From: Bog-756 sp963727955 | GTDB taxonomy: Bacteria; Actinomycetota; Acidimicrobiia; Acidimicrobiales; RAAP-2 | NCBI GenBank assembly: GCA_963727955.1 | Contig: CAVSII010000013.1 | Span: forward strand, 17,443 to 81,442 | Length of the DNA stretch: 64,000 bases | Direction: 5' to 3' | Part shown: in pieces, positions 52,393 to 60,409 of the stretch | Layout of the letters: the number at the start of each line of letters is the position of its first letter | How positions within the stretch are numbered: the first letter of the stretch is position 1 | The notes under the pieces: model-generated | Databases searched by the model: none | Told to the model about the DNA's origin: nothing | What the model saw: the letters and a program-made list of their open reading frames with translations, nothing else | Program-made: the position numbers and the translations under genes

Positions 52393-52446
52393 ACGCCGCC
52401 GACACAGGCTGCGCCGCCGATACAGGCCGCCCCGCCGACTCAGGCC
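52393..52446. repeat. Three tandem 18-bp repeats just upstream of a GT4 gene
   Basis: Units begin at 52393, 52411 and 52429 with consensus CGCCGCCGACACAGGCC and few changes. In the frame of the next gene they would encode PPTQAA-type repeats, but no start codon lies upstream in that frame, so they are probably untranslated leader. Confidence 0.75.
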
Positions 52447-52452
52447 GCACCG

Positions 52453-53559
52453 ATGACCGGGGCACTCGATGCCAAGGTTGTCCTGTGGATGCCCCGAGGT
52501 GGCACCATGCCCGGCGGGCACGTCGTGCAGATCGAGAAGACGGCCCACGCTCTCAGCGCGGCCGGCCTCACCGTCATGTGCGATTACTCGGACGACCCCG
52601 ACCTGGCCGACGCCGACCTCGTCCATGGCTTCGGACTGAGCCCGGCAGAGATCCGCCGCTCCCACACCCGCCGGGTGCCGGTGGTCATGTCCACCATCTA
52701 CTGGGACCGCGCCTACCGATCAGACGGACCGGACCGGAGGGCGGGCCCGCGCACCGTGGCCGGACGGATGGTGCGGGCCGCCCGCTTGGCCCACGCCGCT
52801 CTGCGCGGACGGGCCGCCCTACTCGACGCCGGCCTCGACCTGTCGATGCACGAATGGAAGACGGCCGGTGCCTATGAGGCGGCCGACCTCCTTCTGCCCA
52901 ACGCCCGGGGCGAGGCAGCCAGCATCCGGCGGGACCTGGAGGTGACCACCCCGATGATCTCCGTGCCCAACGGCGTCGACCCCCACAGCTTCACCCCGCC
53001 ATCGGGAGCGTTCGCCGAGCGCGGCCACGTGCTCTTCGTGGGCAGGATCGAGCCCCACAAGAACCAGTTGGGGGCCATCCGGGCCCTCCGAGGGTCGGGC
53101 CTCCCGCTGATCATCGCCGGCCAGGACCATCCTCATCATCCGGACTACGCCCAGCAGTGCCGGGTCGAGGGGGCGGGCTGGGTGACCTTCACCGGCCCGG
53201 TCCCCCACGACTCGGCCGCCCTGGCCGACCTCTACCGGGGTGCCCGGGTGCACATGCTGCCCAGCTGGTTCGAGACCACCGGTCTGGTGTCGCTGGAGGC
53301 GGCGTTGAGTGGATGCAGTGTGGTGTCGACCGAGCGGGGCCACGCCGAGGAGTACCTCGGCGCCATGGCCTGGTACTGCGATCCGGGTGATCCCGCATCG
53401 ATCCGCCGGGCGGTGTGGAACGGATGGCGTACGCCGCCGTCACCCGCCCTTCGCCGGCGGGTTCTCGACCACTACACCTGGGACCACGTGGCCGAGGCGA
53501 CCATCGCCGCCTACCGCTCCGTGCTGGAGCCGTCACCTCCCCGACCCGGTCCCGGTTGA
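52453..53559 (+). CDS. Glycosyltransferase family 4 protein
   Basis: A 368-residue GT-B transferase. The N-terminal domain starts VVLWMPRGGTMPGGHVVQIEKTAHAL; the donor domain has PNGVDPHSF, HVLFVGRIEPHKNQLGAIRAL and the EX7E motif WFETTGLVSLEAALSGCSVVST. Sugar and acceptor unknown. ATG 52453 is the first in-frame start after a stretch of 18-bp repeats. It lies between the GT2 gene and the two-domain hydrolase gene on the same strand, suggesting a shared surface-glycan job. Confidence 0.87.
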   Translation: MTGALDAKVVLWMPRGGTMPGGHVVQIEKTAHALSAAGLTVMCDYSDDPDLADADLVHGFGLSPAEIRRSHTRRVPVVMSTIYWDRAYRSDGPDRRAGPRTVAGRMVRAARLAHAALRGRAALLDAGLDLSMHEWKTAGAYEAADLLLPNARGEAASIRRDLEVTTPMISVPNGVDPHSFTPPSGAFAERGHVLFVGRIEPHKNQLGAIRALRGSGLPLIIAGQDHPHHPDYAQQCRVEGAGWVTFTGPVPHDSAALADLYRGARVHMLPSWFETTGLVSLEAALSGCSVVSTERGHAEEYLGAMAWYCDPGDPASIRRAVWNGWRTPPSPALRRRVLDHYTWDHVAEATIAAYRSVLEPSPPRPGPG

Positions 53560-53832
53560 CCGGTGGCGGCTTGGGTGAGCCGTGTCCGGTCATTGCGTCT
53601 CTGATTTGGGCCCCACTAGCATGGCCGGGCTGAACCGGTGGATCGTCGGACTGTGGCCGGACGATCGGTCAGCACGTCGAGGTTCCGGGCAGAAACCAAC
53701 GCGTATCCAACCGGGCAAGGGGTGGCTGGCCCATCGGCATCCGTCGATCAGCGGTGAAGGGGTTACCGCCCTCACCATCGGAGACGCGTCCCCGACTGGT
53801 GGCGTGGTGGGTGGAGTGTGGTGAGGAGAGCA

Positions 53833-55626
53833 GTGACCGAACAGCGCACAGGTGGACCGCCCAGTGCGACACCCTTCTGGTTCGGCCCGGGTGATCGGCC
53901 CCTGTTCGGCTGGCTCCACCTGCCCGCCGACGGCCGGGTACGGGGCGGGGTTGTCCTCTGTCAGCCACTGGGTATCGAGGCCATCTGCGTGTACTTCTCG
54001 TACCGCACCCTGGCCGACCGGCTGGCCCAGTCGGGCCTGGCCGTGCTCCGCTTCGATTACGACGGAACCGGCGACTCCGGTGGCAGCGAGACCGACCCCG
54101 ACCGGCTGCAGAACTGGTTGGCCAGCGTGACCGCGGCCACCGACTATCTGACCGGCACCGGTGTCGGTCAGATAGGCATGGTGGGGATCCGGATGGGAGC
54201 GCTGTTGGCGGCCACCGAGGCGGTCCGACGAGGAGGCGTCGATGCGCTGGTCCTGTGGGACCCGTGCCTGTCGGGACGCACATTTCTCCGTGAGCAACGC
54301 TTTCTCCGCCTGCTGGCCACCGAGGACCAGGAAAGTGGGGATACGGCGGTGGAGGCGCCGGGGATCCGATTCGAGGTCGAGACGGTGAAGGAGCTGGCCG
54401 ACCTCGATATGACCGGTACCGCAGGACCGTTGACCGCTCGGGCCCTGGTGCTCACCCCACCCGGGCGGTCCCGCCCCCGTCGGCTGGAGGCTCGGCTGGC
54501 CGACGCCCACGTGGAATGGCAGGAAGCCACCGGTCAGGAAGACCTTCTGGACTCACAGCTCCAGGAGACGCCCTTCGAGACGATCGAGCGGGTCGCCCTC
54601 TGGCTCTCGAAGGAGCTGGACGCCACCCCGGTCAGCGTGACGCCTCCGGCGAGCGGACCAGCCACGGTGGATCGAGGGACGGAAGGGCGGCCCGTCTTCG
54701 AACGACCGGTGGCCCTCGGGGCCGTGCCCCTGTTCGGGATGGTGACCGAACCGGCAGGCACCACCGACGGCCCAACCATCGTTCTGGTCGACGAGGGCAA
54801 CACCCACCACATCGGCCAGTCCCGCATGTGGGTGGACCTGGCCCGTCGACTCGGCCATCAGGGCTTCCGGGTACTCCGGTTCGATCTCAGCGGCAACGGG
54901 GACAGCGGAACCCGGCCCGGCCAGACCGCCCATGTGGCCCGGGCCCCCGAGGCCGGCGACGACGTGCGGATGGCCCAGGCGGCCGTCTCACCCGACGACC
55001 CCTCCGATGTGGTGCTCATCGGCTTCTGCTCGGGTGCCTACCTGATCGCCGAGGGATCACTGACCCATCCGACCCGGGGCGCCTGCATCATCAATCCTAC
55101 CTTCTCCTTCGTCCCGCCCGAGGAGGCTGGCACCTGGAGACGGCCGGCCCGCCAGTCGACCCGGCGCTGGTTCGTGGACCTGGCCGCCCGCCCGGCGGCG
55201 TGGGCCTCGGGCCGACTCGGACCGGAGGAGTCGCGGCGCTGGATCAACGCCCTGGACATCGGGACCTGGCCGGCGGCCGTGGCCAGCCGCCACGGTTCGA
55301 TCCCCAAGCCGGTCTGGTGGCTGGTCCACCGCCTGCTGCTGGAGAACACCGGTGTGGCCACCCTGGAGCACATGGTCGAGGCCGACGTCGACACCCTGCT
55401 GGTGTGCGGACCCGAGGAGCTCCTTCCCATCTCGCTCGGTGCGGAGGGACGGGTGCGACGCCTGGAGCGCAGCGATCACTTCCGCATCGCCATCCTCGAC
55501 GACCTCGACCACTCCTCGTGGCCGCTGTACCAACGCCGACGGATGGTCGATGTCCTGGCCGAGCACCTGGTCTCCCGTTACCGCCGGGCGCCGACCGAGA
55601 GGACCCCTGCTTCAACCGTCCTGTGA
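53833..55626 (+). CDS. Two-domain alpha/beta-hydrolase protein with altered nucleophile elbows
   Basis: A 597-residue protein made of two alpha/beta-hydrolase domains. The first (about 15-255) has VVLCQPLGIEA, LRFDYDGTGDS and elbow VGIRMGAL, with Arg where the nucleophile Ser should be. The second (about 290-590) has VLRFDLSGNGDS, elbow LIGFCSGAYL, with Cys at that place, and a late His in DDLDHSSWP. GxRxG and GxCxG elbows recall the two exosortase-associated hydrolases found beside glycan loci of other phyla, here seemingly fused; this is by memory. GTG 53833 has GAGGAG upstream; GTG 53818 and 53821 are alternatives. Its stop overlaps the GntR-type gene (GTGA). Confidence 0.78.
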   Translation: MTEQRTGGPPSATPFWFGPGDRPLFGWLHLPADGRVRGGVVLCQPLGIEAICVYFSYRTLADRLAQSGLAVLRFDYDGTGDSGGSETDPDRLQNWLASVTAATDYLTGTGVGQIGMVGIRMGALLAATEAVRRGGVDALVLWDPCLSGRTFLREQRFLRLLATEDQESGDTAVEAPGIRFEVETVKELADLDMTGTAGPLTARALVLTPPGRSRPRRLEARLADAHVEWQEATGQEDLLDSQLQETPFETIERVALWLSKELDATPVSVTPPASGPATVDRGTEGRPVFERPVALGAVPLFGMVTEPAGTTDGPTIVLVDEGNTHHIGQSRMWVDLARRLGHQGFRVLRFDLSGNGDSGTRPGQTAHVARAPEAGDDVRMAQAAVSPDDPSDVVLIGFCSGAYLIAEGSLTHPTRGACIINPTFSFVPPEEAGTWRRPARQSTRRWFVDLAARPAAWASGRLGPEESRRWINALDIGTWPAAVASRHGSIPKPVWWLVHRLLLENTGVATLEHMVEADVDTLLVCGPEELLPISLGAEGRVRRLERSDHFRIAILDDLDHSSWPLYQRRRMVDVLAEHLVSRYRRAPTERTPASTVL

Positions 55627-56057
55627 ACCCGGTCGTGCTGGATCCCGATTCGCCGGTCGCCCCCTACGAACAGATCCGCGCCCAGATCGCCTCCGCCATC
55701 ACAGGCGGCGTCCTGCAGCCGGCGGTGCGTCTCCCCACGGTCAGGAGCATGGCCGCCCAACTGGGCGTGGCTGTCAATACGGTGGCCCGCTCCTACCGCC
55801 AACTCGAACGGGAGGGATTGGTCACCACCCGCGGGCACCACGGCACCTTCGTGGCCGCAGAGACGCCGGTGGCCCACCACCAGGCTGTCATGGAGGCCAG
55901 GGCCTTCACCGTCCGGATGCGCCAGCTCGGTATCGGTGAGGCGGAGATGTTGGCCATCCTGCGCGGGCAGTGGGCCGACCCTCGGGGCCCTGCGCCGCAG
56001 ACCGGCGCCGGACTACCCTCGCCCGATGACCCCCGGCTCGAACCTCCACCGGCCTGA
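55623..56057 (+). CDS. GntR-family regulator, YtrA type
   Basis: A 144-residue regulator. The winged helix (about 10-80; SPVAPYEQIRAQIASAITGG, RLPTVRSMAAQLGVAVNTVARSYRQLEREGLVTTRGHHGTFV) is followed by only a short helical tail, which is the YtrA subfamily layout. YtrA regulators often control ABC transporters or envelope-stress genes and bind a dyad near their own promoter. GTG 55623 overlaps the hydrolase stop, so both are co-translated. Its 3' end overlaps the SnoaL-like gene by 32 bp in another frame. Confidence 0.88.
   Translation: MNPVVLDPDSPVAPYEQIRAQIASAITGGVLQPAVRLPTVRSMAAQLGVAVNTVARSYRQLEREGLVTTRGHHGTFVAAETPVAHHQAVMEARAFTVRMRQLGIGEAEMLAILRGQWADPRGPAPQTGAGLPSPDDPRLEPPPA
56014..56019 (+). 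promoter_or_regulatory. Putative -10 element TACCCT inside the GntR gene
   Basis: TACCCT ends exactly 6 nt before ATG 56026, suggesting that the SnoaL-like gene has its own leaderless transcript starting within the GntR-type gene. Confidence 0.4.
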
Positions 56058-56529
56058 CGAAGTGAGGGCGGCCGTCGACCGCTACCACCAGACCCGCCAA
56101 CGGATCGACGACGGTCTCGAGCCCACTGCCTTCGGAGCCCTGGCCGATTTCTACACCGACGATGCGGTTTACGTGGACGCCGCCTGGGGACGCATCGAGG
56201 GCAAGGAGGCCATCGCCCACTGGTTGGAGCATTCGATGATCGGCCTGGGCGACTGGAAGTTCCCCGTCGAGTTCACCGCCATCGAGGGGAACGACGTTGT
56301 GGTCAAGTGGACCCAGATCATCCCCGGCCGCCGGGCCGACGGCACGCCTTACGCCCAGTCGGCCTACTCCCGCCTCCGCTACGCCGGCGGTGGTCGTTTC
56401 GACTACCAGGAGGACACCTACAACATGGTCCATGTGCTGGCGGACATGGCGGCCAGCGGGTGGCGACCGACCGAGCCGATGAGTGTCCCTCCCGAGCACC
56501 CCGTTCGCAACTGGGCGCCGCCGGAGTGA
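56026..56529 (+). CDS. SnoaL-like domain protein
   Basis: A 167-residue protein of the NTF2/SnoaL superfamily: ALADFYTDDAVYVDAAWGRIEGKEAIAHWLEHSM, KFPVEFTAIEGNDVVVKWTQIIPGRR and FDYQEDTYNMVHVLADM. The YVD..WGRIEGKEAI pattern is common in actinobacterial proteins near lipid or steroid genes, with unknown reaction. ATG 56026 lies within the GntR gene, 32 bp before its stop; a -10-like element is 6 nt upstream. The stop is directly adjacent to the stop of the converging glycosyltransferase gene. Confidence 0.82.
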   Translation: MTPGSNLHRPDEVRAAVDRYHQTRQRIDDGLEPTAFGALADFYTDDAVYVDAAWGRIEGKEAIAHWLEHSMIGLGDWKFPVEFTAIEGNDVVVKWTQIIPGRRADGTPYAQSAYSRLRYAGGGRFDYQEDTYNMVHVLADMAASGWRPTEPMSVPPEHPVRNWAPPE

Positions 56530-57669
56530 TCAGGAGGACGCCTGCCCGGCGGCGGCGTCGAGGACATCGAGGAACTTGCGGGCCTGCCCGGTCCACGACA
56601 TGGGGGTGCGCTCCAGGGGCCCGGGGCCGGGCGGCAAGGGAGTCCGTGCCAGGGTGGCTTTTACCTCCTCCACGAAGACGTCGCTCTCGGCGGTGGCGAT
56701 GGGCGGGTCCAGGTCCCGGAAGCCGGCTACCGGTGTGGACACCACCGGGCGACCGAGGGCCACGAACTCCCGGGCCTTGATGGGGTCGAGGCTCTCGATG
56801 AACGGGTTGTGCTGATGGGGGACGACCAGGACATCGGCGTGCTGGAGATAGGCGGGCAGGTCGGTATAGGGCCGGGCCCCGAGGATGACGGCGCCGACAC
56901 CGGTCAATGACTGGGTCGACTCCCGGGTGAGACTGTTGGGGCCCACGAAAACCAAGGTGGCTTCACCCCGGAGGGCCTCGGCCAGCGACGCGCACAGGTC
57001 CAGGTCCAGTCGGCCGGGGCTCAGCGTGCCCTGGTAGAGGACGATCCGGGTGGGAGGCAGGTCGGCGGGGCGCGTGGTGGGGGCGCGCAGGTGATCGATA
57101 TCGACGCCGTTCTGGACGAGGTGCACAGGGCGGATCTGACTGCGACTGTCGTCGAGCGCAGGCGAGCACACCACGACCTCGGTGGCCTGGCCCATCATGG
57201 CCGCGTCGTTTCGACGCTGCCGATCCATCTCACGGTCGGAGGCCTTTCCCAGCACCCAGTCGTCGGTGATGTCGTAGACGCTGGGCCAGCCGGTGGCGGT
57301 GACCATCGGGGCGTACACGCTGTCATTGACCCAGAGCACCGGTCGCTCGAACCCGAGCTTGCCGCTGGCCGCCGTCACCTGCCGGAAGAGGGAGCGATCG
57401 CCACCGGCCCAGACACGGCGCGGCACCCATTTGCGGGGGGCCATGCCCCACAGGCGTCCGCTGTCACCGATCGCTCGTAGGCCCGACGGGGCCGGCCACC
57501 GCCGTTGCACCAGCGACCAGGGAATGTCAACAGCCGCTTCGGCGAAAAGGAGGCGCAGGGTGGGGCGCAGAGCCAGCAGCTCGGTGGCCAGATGTTGATT
57601 GCGCCGCCACACCTCGTCCCACGGTTCGAGGGAGCAGCAGACGACATCGGTGACTTCGGGACCGGCCAT
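56530..57669 (-). CDS. Glycosyltransferase, GT-B fold
   Basis: A 379-residue transferase. The acceptor side begins VVCCSLEPWDEVWRRNQHLATELL, with ITDDWVLGKASDREM in the middle; the donor domain has VQNGVDIDHLRAP, IVLYQGTLSPGRLDLDLCASLAEAL, LPAYLQHADVLVVPH and the phosphate-binding SLDPIKAREFVALGRPVVST. This variant (LDPIKxxEYxAxGxPVV) is common in family 1/4 transferases of exopolysaccharide loci. ATG 57669 has AGGAGG 6 nt upstream. Convergent with the SnoaL-like gene without any spacer. Confidence 0.85.
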   Translation of the reverse strand: MAGPEVTDVVCCSLEPWDEVWRRNQHLATELLALRPTLRLLFAEAAVDIPWSLVQRRWPAPSGLRAIGDSGRLWGMAPRKWVPRRVWAGGDRSLFRQVTAASGKLGFERPVLWVNDSVYAPMVTATGWPSVYDITDDWVLGKASDREMDRQRRNDAAMMGQATEVVVCSPALDDSRSQIRPVHLVQNGVDIDHLRAPTTRPADLPPTRIVLYQGTLSPGRLDLDLCASLAEALRGEATLVFVGPNSLTRESTQSLTGVGAVILGARPYTDLPAYLQHADVLVVPHQHNPFIESLDPIKAREFVALGRPVVSTPVAGFRDLDPPIATAESDVFVEEVKATLARTPLPPGPGPLERTPMSWTGQARKFLDVLDAAAGQASS

Positions 57670-57899
57670 CGGGTGCCTCCTTCCTCCCACGGTGGTGACC
57701 GGCGCCTGTCCGGAACGGTGACACCACCGGCTCCCTGGGTCCGGCGGCAACCGGGTGTGGGGCGGCGTGGCCCTTGTCCGGGGGTCGGGCCGGCGACGAG
57801 CGAGTCCGTATCGTAGGCCACCGCTCCGACCGGGCCGCCCGGCAATCCGGCCGGTGCGGCCGGCCACTCCCTTCACCCAATAGGCGCAGCCTCGGCCAT

Positions 57900-57905
57900 T
57901 AGGCT
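57900..57905 (+). promoter_or_regulatory. Putative -10 element TAGGCT before a short leader frame
   Basis: TAGGCT ends 6 nt before GTG 57912. That GTG opens a 19-codon frame whose TGA (57969-57971) overlaps the ATG of the next glycosyltransferase gene (ATGA), so the transcript could start directly with this small frame. Confidence 0.35.
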
Positions 57906-57911
57906 CATTTC

Positions 57912-57971
57912 GTGGACGGGCACGACGGGTCGAGGAGAACGGCCGGAGGGTCGGCACGAGTCGTCGCATGA
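57912..57971 (+). CDS. Possible leader peptide coupled to glycosyltransferase
   Basis: A 19-codon frame starting GTG (VDGHDGSRRTAGGSARVVA) that ends in an ATGA overlap with the following gene. It has no similarity to known proteins; the reasons to list it are the exact -10 spacing and the stop-start overlap. It could serve re-initiation or be chance. Confidence 0.3.
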   Translation: MDGHDGSRRTAGGSARVVA

Positions 57972-59236
57972 CGGGCGACACGAACCGGTCGTCGACCGGT
58001 GGGGCGTCACCGGACGACCAACTACACGTTCTCTCCATCGTGCACAGCGCCACCTTCGGGGGTCCCCACAATCAGGCCGTGCAGTTGCACCGGGTACTGG
58101 CCGGCGACGGCGGGGCCCGGCTCACCGTGGTCCTGCCCGACGAGCCCGGCGATGCCGCCGGACGGCTCCGGGCTGCCGGTGTGGCGGTCATCCAGCTCCC
58201 CCTGCTCCGGCCCCGCGCCTCCCGCAGCCAGCAGGGTCTGGGCGCCCTGGTTACCCGGTACCCGGGCCAGATCCTCCGCCTCCGGCGACTGATCGAAGAG
58301 GAAGCGGTCGATGTGGTCGAAGTCCACGGACTGCTCAACGTGGACGGGGCGCTGGCCGGTCGACTGGCCGGGCGGGGAGTGATCTGGCAGCTCATCGACA
58401 CCCGGCCGCCGCCTGCCCTCCGTTGGCTGATGATGCCGGTGGTCCTGATGCTGGCCGACCTGATCATGACCACCGGTCGGGCGGTGGCCCACCAGTACCC
58501 CGGGGCCGGCCTCCGCCGCTCCCGCCTGGTTCCCTTCGTTCCGCCGGTGGCGCCGGTCACCGCCCCGCCGGCCGAACGGGAAGCCATCCGCAGCCGGACC
58601 CGACAGGCCCTGGCCGTCGCCGACCGTGACGTACTGGTAGCCAGTGTGGGCAACCTCAATCCGCAGAAGGGCTACGAGTCGCTCATCGACGCCGTAGCCG
58701 CCTGCCGGAGGCAACCCGGTCACGGTGAACTCCAGCTGCGGGTCCGGGGTGCGGTTCAGCCCGGACACGAGGCCTACGCCGAGGAGTTGCGTCGGCACGC
58801 CGTGGCCCGAGGACTGGCCCCCGAGACGGTGGACAGTTTCGAGGCACCGACCGGTCCGACCGAGCTCATGATGGCCACTGACCTGTTCGCCCTGGCTTCG
58901 CGACCCCGTTCGGAAGGGCTTCCCACCGTCGTTCTGGAAGCCATGGCGGTGGGGGTACCGGTGGTGGCCACCGATGTCGGGTCGATCGCCGAGGTGGTGC
59001 ACGACGAAGTCAACGGCCTGTTGGTCAGACCCGACGATGGGCTCGAGCTCACCCGGGCCGTCGGCGAGCTGGCGGGCGACGCCAGCCTGCGCCTCAGGCT
59101 GGGGAAGGCCGGCCAGGTGGCCGTTCACAACCAAGCGTCACCGGAGACATTCGTCCTCACCCAGATGCAGGCCTATGCCAGGGCGGTCCGACGGCACCGC
59201 CGCCCGATGGCCCCGCCCACTGTCGAAGGGGCGTGA
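57968..59236 (+). CDS. Glycosyltransferase family 4 protein
   Basis: A 422-residue GT-B transferase. The N-terminal domain has LHVLSIVHSATFGGPHNQAVQLHRVL, the donor domain VLVASVGNLNPQKGYESLIDAV, LRVRGAVQPGHEAY and the EX7E motif RSEGLPTVVLEAMAVGVPVVATDVG, then GLLVRPDD. It is typical of enzymes adding hexoses to surface polysaccharide. ATG 57968 overlaps a possible leader frame. The next transferase starts 3 bp after its stop, so they form an operon. Confidence 0.9.
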   Translation: MTGDTNRSSTGGASPDDQLHVLSIVHSATFGGPHNQAVQLHRVLAGDGGARLTVVLPDEPGDAAGRLRAAGVAVIQLPLLRPRASRSQQGLGALVTRYPGQILRLRRLIEEEAVDVVEVHGLLNVDGALAGRLAGRGVIWQLIDTRPPPALRWLMMPVVLMLADLIMTTGRAVAHQYPGAGLRRSRLVPFVPPVAPVTAPPAEREAIRSRTRQALAVADRDVLVASVGNLNPQKGYESLIDAVAACRRQPGHGELQLRVRGAVQPGHEAYAEELRRHAVARGLAPETVDSFEAPTGPTELMMATDLFALASRPRSEGLPTVVLEAMAVGVPVVATDVGSIAEVVHDEVNGLLVRPDDGLELTRAVGELAGDASLRLRLGKAGQVAVHNQASPETFVLTQMQAYARAVRRHRRPMAPPTVEGA

Positions 59237-59239
59237 AGG

Positions 59240-60371
59240 GTGCGCCTGATGCTGGTACACCCCTGGGCCGGCCTGCCCAGCCGCCAAGCCCTCTACATCG
59301 GTCTCGAGGAGACGACAGGCTGGGATCTGCTCATCGTCACCGCACGACGGTGGAAGGACGACTACGGACGCATGGTCGATGCTCGACCGTCCGATGCGCT
59401 CGGGGGCGAGCTCCTGGCCCTGCCGGTCGGGCTCAGCGGCAACATCCCCCTGCACTTCTTCACACGCCCCCTGGCCCACCACATCAAGCGGTTCAACCCG
59501 GACTGCGTCTACATCTACCACGAGCCCTACGCCGTCGGTACCTATCAGGCGTTACGGGCGGCCAAGGCCACCACCTCGGCCCCGGTCGGGGTGCGCAGCG
59601 CCCAGAACATCAACAAGCGCTACCCCCTCCCCTTCCGGCTGGCCGAACTGTACGTCTACCAGCACTCCGACTTCGCCGTCGTCGTGTCGGACACGGTGGC
59701 CCAGGTCATGCGGGACAAGGGATACCAGAAGCCGATCAGCGTCATCCCCATGCCGGTGGACACCACCCTTTTCGTGCCGGAGGACACTCCTCCTCCGTCG
59801 GGACCTCTCCGCATCGGGTTCGTGGGGCGTCTGGTTCCCGAAAAGGGAGTCGACACCGCTCTGCGCGCCGTGGCCGCCCTCCCCCCCGGCAGCGCCGTCC
59901 TCACCGTCATAGGCGACGGGCCCGAGCGGGCCAACCTGACCGCCCTGGCCCACTCGCTCGGGGTGTCCGAGGCCGTCTCGTGGCGGGGCACATTGGACCG
60001 GTCGGCCACGGCCGAGGCCACCCGCCACTTCGATGTGATGGTGGTGCTGTCCAAACCCACACCGCGCTCGGCGTGAGCAGTTCGGTCGGGTGGTCATCGA
60101 GGCGGCGGCCAGCGCCGTCCCGGTCATCGTCACCCGCTCCGGCGAGCTGCCCTTTCTGGTGGCCAGCCTGGGGGCGGGCTGGACCGTCGACGAGAACGAC
60201 CACGCCGGCGCGGCCACCATCCTCCGTGACCTCGGTGACGATCGCCGCGCTGCCGTCGAGGCCGGGCAGGCGGCCCGCCGGGCGGTGGCCCAGCGCTACG
60301 CCGACCAGACCATCATCGACCAGCTGGCCGACACCTTCACCCGGGCGGTGGCCGATCACCGTGCGGGGTGA
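59240..60371 (+). CDS. Glycosyltransferase family 4 protein, one frameshift
   Basis: About 376 residues after repair. The first frame holds LMLVHPWAGLPSRQALYIGLEE, VISVIPMPVDTTLF-like hinge sequence, and IGFVGRLVPEKGVDTALRAV, but stops at 60076. Removing one T at 60074 joins SKPTPRSA to EQFGRVVIEAAASAVPVIVTRSGELPFL, the expected EX7E donor-site region, and on to LADTFTRAVADH. The last 98 residues, including the catalytic-site glutamates, are lost as read. GTG 59240 follows the previous stop by 3 bp; ATG 59249 with GAAGGG upstream is an alternative start. Confidence 0.82.
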
Positions 60372-60409
60372 AGGGACCCACCGTCCAACCCTCTGGCTGA
60401 CCGTGTCGG

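Noticed and set aside
54516..55622. Long plus-strand frame reading into the GntR-type gene
   Set aside because: It overlaps the two-domain hydrolase in another frame and is Arg/Gly/Pro-rich; only the part from 55623 is a real protein.
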